Source: JBMOLK01 sp049325575 (lineage in GTDB: Bacteria; Bacillota; Clostridia; Acetivibrionales; Acetivibrionaceae). From it: a DNA stretch of 10,239 bases. The stretch is from the NCBI GenBank assembly GCA_049325575.1, contig JBMOLK010000181.1, positions 1 to 10,239 on the forward strand. The letters run 5' to 3'. The notes beneath the pieces are model-generated. The model searched no databases. It was not told the origin of the DNA and was given only the letters and a program-made list of their open reading frames with translations. The position numbers and the translations under genes were made by a program. Positions 6,816-10,239 of this stretch are shown here, in pieces (position 1 is the first letter of the stretch; every line of letters starts with the position of its first letter).

Positions 6816-6844
6816 TTGATTTATCCAGTATTTAAGTATATAAT
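6816..6844 (+). promoter_or_regulatory. Promoter of leuS
   Basis: TTGATT at 6816-6821 (four of six consensus bases, TTGA intact) is 17 bases from a perfect TATAAT at 6839-6844. Transcription would start near 6851, about 59 bases before the leuS ATG. That leader is too short for a T-box. It contains two small, mutually exclusive stems, GTTAT/ATAAC (6853-6857 with 6860-6864) and TAACC/GGTTA (6861-6865 with 6884-6888), of doubtful meaning. Confidence 0.72.
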
Positions 6845-6909
6845 TTTAAATTGTTATAAATAACCGGATATAAAAGAAATTTTGGTTAATTTGATCTGGA
6901 GGTAGCTTT

Positions 6910-9387
6910 ATGCATTATAACTTTAGAGATATTGAAAAGAATTGGCAAAAAAAGTGGCAGGATGAGAAGACCTTTGCCGTTCAAAAGAGCGATACCAAGA
7001 AGAAGTATTATGTTCTTGAGATGTTTCCATATCCATCAGGAAATCTTCATATGGGACATGTAAGAAACTATTCCATAGGTGATGTTGTAGCAAGGTTTAA
7101 AAAAATGAACGGGTATAACGTACTTCATCCAATGGGTTGGGACTCCTTTGGATTACCTGCTGAGAATGCTGCCATAAAAAGAGGGATTCATCCTAATGAC
7201 TGGACATGGTCAAACATTGATAACATGAGAAGGCAGCTAAAAGAGCTGGGAATAAGCTATGATTGGGACAGGGAAGTGGCTACATGCCATCCCGATTATT
7301 ATAAATGGACACAATGGATGTTCCTGCAGCTATATAAAAATGGTCTTGCCTACAAGAAAAAATCCTATGTTAACTGGTGCCCGTCTTGTGCAACTGTTTT
7401 GGCTAATGAGCAGGTTGTAAACGGTGCCTGCGAACGTTGTAAATCAGCTGTAGGTAAAAAGGACTTGGAACAGTGGTTCTTTAAAATAACAAATTATGCT
7501 CAAAGACTCCTTAACGATATTGAAAAGCTGCAAGGGTGGCCCGATAAGGTTAAAACAATGCAGCAAAACTGGATCGGCAGGAGTGAAGGTGTTGAGGCAG
7601 ACTTTAAAGTAGACGGGATGGATAAATCAGTCAGGATATACACTACAAGGCCTGACACCATATTTGGTGTGACCTATATGGTTATAGCACCCGAACATCC
7701 TATTGTAAAGGAATTGATCAAAGGTACGGACCAGGAAAAGGTATGCAGTGAATTTATAACAAAAATGCAGTTTTTAAATGAAATTGATAGGACTGCTACC
7801 GATGTTGAAAAAGAGGGTGTCTTTACCGGCAGATATGTTGTTAATCCTTTAAATGGTGACAAGGTTCCCCTGTATTTGGCCAACTATGTGCTTGCAGAGT
7901 ATGGAACCGGTGTTGTCATGGCTGTTCCGGCTCATGACCAGAGGGATTTTGAGTTTGCCAAAAAGTACAATTTGCCTGTAAAAGTGGTTATTCAGCCCGA
8001 AGGGCAGGAGCTGGATGCTTCAAAGATGACAGAAGCATTTGTTGAAATAGGTTATCTTGTAAATTCAGGTGAATTTAACGGTGTCAGAAGTGACGAGGCT
8101 ATAGGAAAAATAATTGACTATATAGAACAAAAGGGCTATGGAGAAAGAAAAATCAACTTTAGACTTAGGGACTGGCTCATATCCAGGCAGAGGTACTGGG
8201 GTGCACCTATTCCAATTATATATTGTGACGACTGTGGGTCGGTGCCTGTACCTGAAGAAGACTTGCCGGTTATACTGCCGACAGATGTTAAGTTTACCGG
8301 GGTGGGAGAATCTCCGCTTGCTACAAGTGAGTCTTTTATTGGTGCCAAGTGTCCAAAATGCGGTAAAATGGGCAGAAGGGAAATAGATACCATGGACACC
8401 TTCGTGTGTTCATCATGGTACTTCTTAAGGTACTGTGACCCATGTAACAGCGAGGCTCCCTTTGATAAGGAAAGCATAAAATATTGGATGCCTGTAGACC
8501 AATATATCGGAGGTGTTGAGCACGCTATTCTCCATTTGCTTTATTCCAGGTTCTTTATGAAGGCTCTTTATGATATGGGACATGTATCCTACGATGAACC
8601 TTTTACCAACCTTCTTACACAGGGAATGGTGCTTAAGGACGGAGCAAAAATGTCAAAATCTCTGGGTAATGTTGTGAGTCCGGAAGAAATTATTGAAAAG
8701 TACGGTGCAGATACTGCAAGACTGTTCATATTGTTTGCTTCTCCGCCGGAAAAGGATTTGGAGTGGAGTGATCAGGGAGTTGAAGGCTGCTACAGGTTTA
8801 TAAACAGGGTATGGAGAATAATCAATAGTTCTATTGATACAGTAAAAGAAAACAATAAGATTGATGTTTCAAAATTTACAAAAGAGGATAAAGATCTCTG
8901 GTTTACTGTCAATAATACTATTAAGCGAGTAACTGACGATATAGGGCAGAGATTTAATTTTAATACTGCTATCAGTGCGGTTATGGAGCTGGTTAATGCA
9001 TTATACTACTACAACGATAAAGTGGCTGGTGAAAATAAGAATAAAGCTTTAATAAAGGCAGCTATAGAGAATATGATAGTAATGCTTGCTCCATTTATTC
9101 CTCATACCACTGAAGAGCTGTGGAAGGCCATAGGAAAAGAAGGCAGCGTACATGACCAGAAGTGGCCTGAATATGATAAGTCTGCACTTGTTAAGGATGA
9201 AATTGAGATTGTAGTGCAAATCAATGGGAAAGTAAGAGACAAGATAGTTCTACCAGCGGGCCTTACTGCAAAGCAGATGGAAGAAGAAGCATTAAAGAGT
9301 GATAAGATCAAGGAGATAGTAGAAGGCCAAAATGTTGTAAAGGTCATTCCGGTGCCGGGTAAACTTGTCAATATAGTTGTAAAATAA
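6910..9387 (+). CDS. leuS: Leucyl-tRNA synthetase
   Basis: LeuRS charges tRNA-Leu with leucine and edits mischarged amino acids. This 825-residue class I synthetase is full length for the bacterial type. In order: the HIGH-type ATP motif HMGH (47-50) in YPSGNLHMGHVRNY; a zinc knuckle with C157, C160, C174 and C177; the editing (CP1) domain with TTRPDTIFG (245-253) and AHDQRDFEFA (341-350); WLISRQRYWG after the editing domain; a second Cys cluster with C439, C442, C481 and C484; KMSKS (580-584); the anticodon-binding helical domain; and the C-terminal VVQINGKVRDKI. All key motifs are intact, so both synthesis and editing should work. ATG at 6910 has GGAGGT at 6898-6903, six bases upstream, the strongest site in the window. 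It has its own promoter and ends 12 bases before a strong hairpin. Confidence 0.98.
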   Translation: MHYNFRDIEKNWQKKWQDEKTFAVQKSDTKKKYYVLEMFPYPSGNLHMGHVRNYSIGDVVARFKKMNGYNVLHPMGWDSFGLPAENAAIKRGIHPNDWTWSNIDNMRRQLKELGISYDWDREVATCHPDYYKWTQWMFLQLYKNGLAYKKKSYVNWCPSCATVLANEQVVNGACERCKSAVGKKDLEQWFFKITNYAQRLLNDIEKLQGWPDKVKTMQQNWIGRSEGVEADFKVDGMDKSVRIYTTRPDTIFGVTYMVIAPEHPIVKELIKGTDQEKVCSEFITKMQFLNEIDRTATDVEKEGVFTGRYVVNPLNGDKVPLYLANYVLAEYGTGVVMAVPAHDQRDFEFAKKYNLPVKVVIQPEGQELDASKMTEAFVEIGYLVNSGEFNGVRSDEAIGKIIDYIEQKGYGERKINFRLRDWLISRQRYWGAPIPIIYCDDCGSVPVPEEDLPVILPTDVKFTGVGESPLATSESFIGAKCPKCGKMGRREIDTMDTFVCSSWYFLRYCDPCNSEAPFDKESIKYWMPVDQYIGGVEHAILHLLYSRFFMKALYDMGHVSYDEPFTNLLTQGMVLKDGAKMSKSLGNVVSPEEIIEKYGADTARLFILFASPPEKDLEWSDQGVEGCYRFINRVWRIINSSIDTVKENNKIDVSKFTKEDKDLWFTVNNTIKRVTDDIGQRFNFNTAISAVMELVNALYYYNDKVAGENKNKALIKAAIENMIVMLAPFIPHTTEELWKAIGKEGSVHDQKWPEYDKSALVKDEIEIVVQINGKVRDKIVLPAGLTAKQMEEEALKSDKIKEIVEGQNVVKVIPVPGKLVNIVVK

Positions 9388-9399
9388 GCATCATATGTA

Positions 9400-9433
9400 A
9401 AAACAAGGGCTGTAAACCTGCAGCCCTTGTTTT
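9400..9433. terminator. Bidirectional intrinsic terminator between leuS and the convergent acyl-CoA synthetase gene
   Basis: A perfect 13-base stem, AAAACAAGGGCTG (9400-9412) with CAGCCCTTGTTTT (9421-9433), encloses an 8-base loop. On the + strand the 3' arm ends in TTTT followed by ATTATT; on the - strand the same stem ends in TTTTT. It therefore suits both convergent transcripts and is the clearest terminator in the window. Confidence 0.92.
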
Positions 9434-9442
9434 ATTATTCAT

Positions 9443-9468
9443 AAAAATTATTACAGCCTATAATTTTT
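9443..9468. repeat. AT-only inverted repeat in the convergent spacer
   Basis: AAAAATTAT (9443-9451) and ATAATTTTT (9460-9468) match perfectly over nine bases around an 8-base loop TACAGCCT. It lies between the leuS terminator and the end of the - strand gene. The stem is weak because it has no G-C pair, and no T-run follows it on the - strand, so it is at most an accessory terminator or an mRNA 3'-end structure. Confidence 0.45.
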
Positions 9469-9508
9469 AAAGCAGCTATTTATATAGAAAAAATAACTTT
9501 AAGAAGCA

Positions 9509-10239
9509 TCAGCTTGTTTTCTCAAGATACCGCTTGATTTTCTTTGTTGTAGTTTTTGCAAACTCATTTTCACGGATATTGATTTCTTGAATTCGTTTGT
9601 AAAGAGGCATATTTTTATTTACATGCTTTACTTCCAACTTGATAAGTTTATAAATGTCTTCTTCCAGCGGATTATCTATTTTAAGCTTGGTTTTTATTTC
9701 ATCAATATCAGGAACTATTTGAGCTATTACTATTGTTTCACCTGATTCCTCATCATCTTTTCCCGATACTAAAGACTCTTTGATATATGGGCTCCTGTTA
9801 AGATAAGATTCAACTTCTTCAGGAAAAATATTTTTACCGTTTTTAGTGACAATGACGTTTTTCTTACGTCCTGTTATATATACAAACCCATTTTCATCCA
9901 TTCGTCCCAGGTCTCCGGTGTAAAGCCAGCCATCTATTATAATTTTTCTTGTAGCGGTTTCATTATTAGAATACCCCAGCATCACATTATCGCCTTTTAC
10001 GACTATTTCACCAAGACCGTCCTTGTCCGGATTTTCAATTCTTACTTCAACACCAGGCAGCGGAAGACCGATAGAATCATCCCTGTAAAAGTTATCCTGG
10101 TTAACCGTCACAATAGGAGAAGCTTCTGTGAGGCCATAACCTTGCAACACAGGTATGCCCATAGACCTAAAACCCTTGGATACACTAGGCTCAATAGCGG
10201 CTGCACCTGAAATAACAAGCCTAAGATTTCCTCCAACAT
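9509..10239 (-). CDS. AMP-forming acyl-CoA synthetase (long-chain fatty acid-CoA ligase type), C-terminal part
   Basis: Enzymes of this ANL superfamily activate a carboxylic acid as the acyl-AMP and then transfer it to CoA. The frame is open to the window edge (first full codon at 10237), giving 242 visible residues beginning VGGNLRLVISGAA, so the gene is cut at its 5' side; the ATG at 10162 is internal. Motifs in order, numbered from the first visible residue: GYGLTEASP (33-41), the adenylate-binding block; GWLYTGDLG (103-111); the hinge region ITGRKKNVIVTKNGK (121-135) followed by NIFPEEVE; and the C-terminal FAKTTTKKIKRYL, which carries the catalytic lysine region. The sequence resembles clostridial FadD-like proteins. 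It runs convergent to leuS and shares the terminator between them, so it is an independent unit. The acyl chain used cannot be read from this part. Confidence 0.9.
   Translation of the reverse strand, partial: VGGNLRLVISGAAAIEPSVSKGFRSMGIPVLQGYGLTEASPIVTVNQDNFYRDDSIGLPLPGVEVRIENPDKDGLGEIVVKGDNVMLGYSNNETATRKIIIDGWLYTGDLGRMDENGFVYITGRKKNVIVTKNGKNIFPEEVESYLNRSPYIKESLVSGKDDEESGETIVIAQIVPDIDEIKTKLKIDNPLEEDIYKLIKLEVKHVNKNMPLYKRIQEINIRENEFAKTTTKKIKRYLEKTS

Noticed and set aside
6807..6909. Possible T-box riboswitch before leuS
   Set aside because: The predicted leader is only about 59 bases, far too short for a T-box, and no T-box sequence or terminator/antiterminator is visible.

Overview
The window is an AT-rich stretch of housekeeping genes from a low-GC Firmicute, most likely class Clostridia. 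The evidence is the strong AGGAGG-type ribosome binding sites, heavy use of ATA, AGA and AGG codons, clostridial-looking PurN/PurD/PurH sequences, and the gene order nadD-yqeK-rsfS-leuS, which is common in Firmicutes. A cellulolytic Ruminiclostridium-type species would fit, but that placement is inferred from sequence feel and not tested.

Region 1 (1-3872) is the end of a purine biosynthesis cluster: the 3' end of purM, then purN, purH and purD, all on the + strand. purM and purN overlap by 7 bases and purH follows purN by 31 bases, so these are co-transcribed. A hairpin terminator follows purH, and purD lies beyond a 194-base spacer that holds a possible 20-codon leader ORF and a small nested hairpin. 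Together the four enzymes cover GAR synthesis (PurD), GAR formylation (PurN), AIR synthesis (PurM) and the last two steps to IMP (PurH).

Region 2 (3873-5016) holds a single ROK-family sugar kinase (probable glucokinase) followed by a hairpin terminator.

Region 3 (5041-9433) holds nadD (NAD synthesis), yqeK (HD-domain Ap4A hydrolase family), rsfS (ribosome silencing factor) and leuS (leucyl-tRNA synthetase). I see a plausible sigma-A type promoter before nadD, another before rsfS and another before leuS, so this looks like three adjacent transcription units and not one operon. leuS ends at a strong, probably bidirectional, terminator.

Region 4 (9509-10239, - strand) is the C-terminal part of an AMP-forming acyl-CoA synthetase, convergent with leuS and cut by the window edge.

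There is no gap above 200 bases without a gene. I found no tRNA, rRNA, CRISPR array, insertion sequence or phage gene. I do not see an undescribed multi-gene system here. The observations most worth checking are small leader structures: a nested inverted repeat at the predicted nadD transcription start, and the purH-purD spacer.
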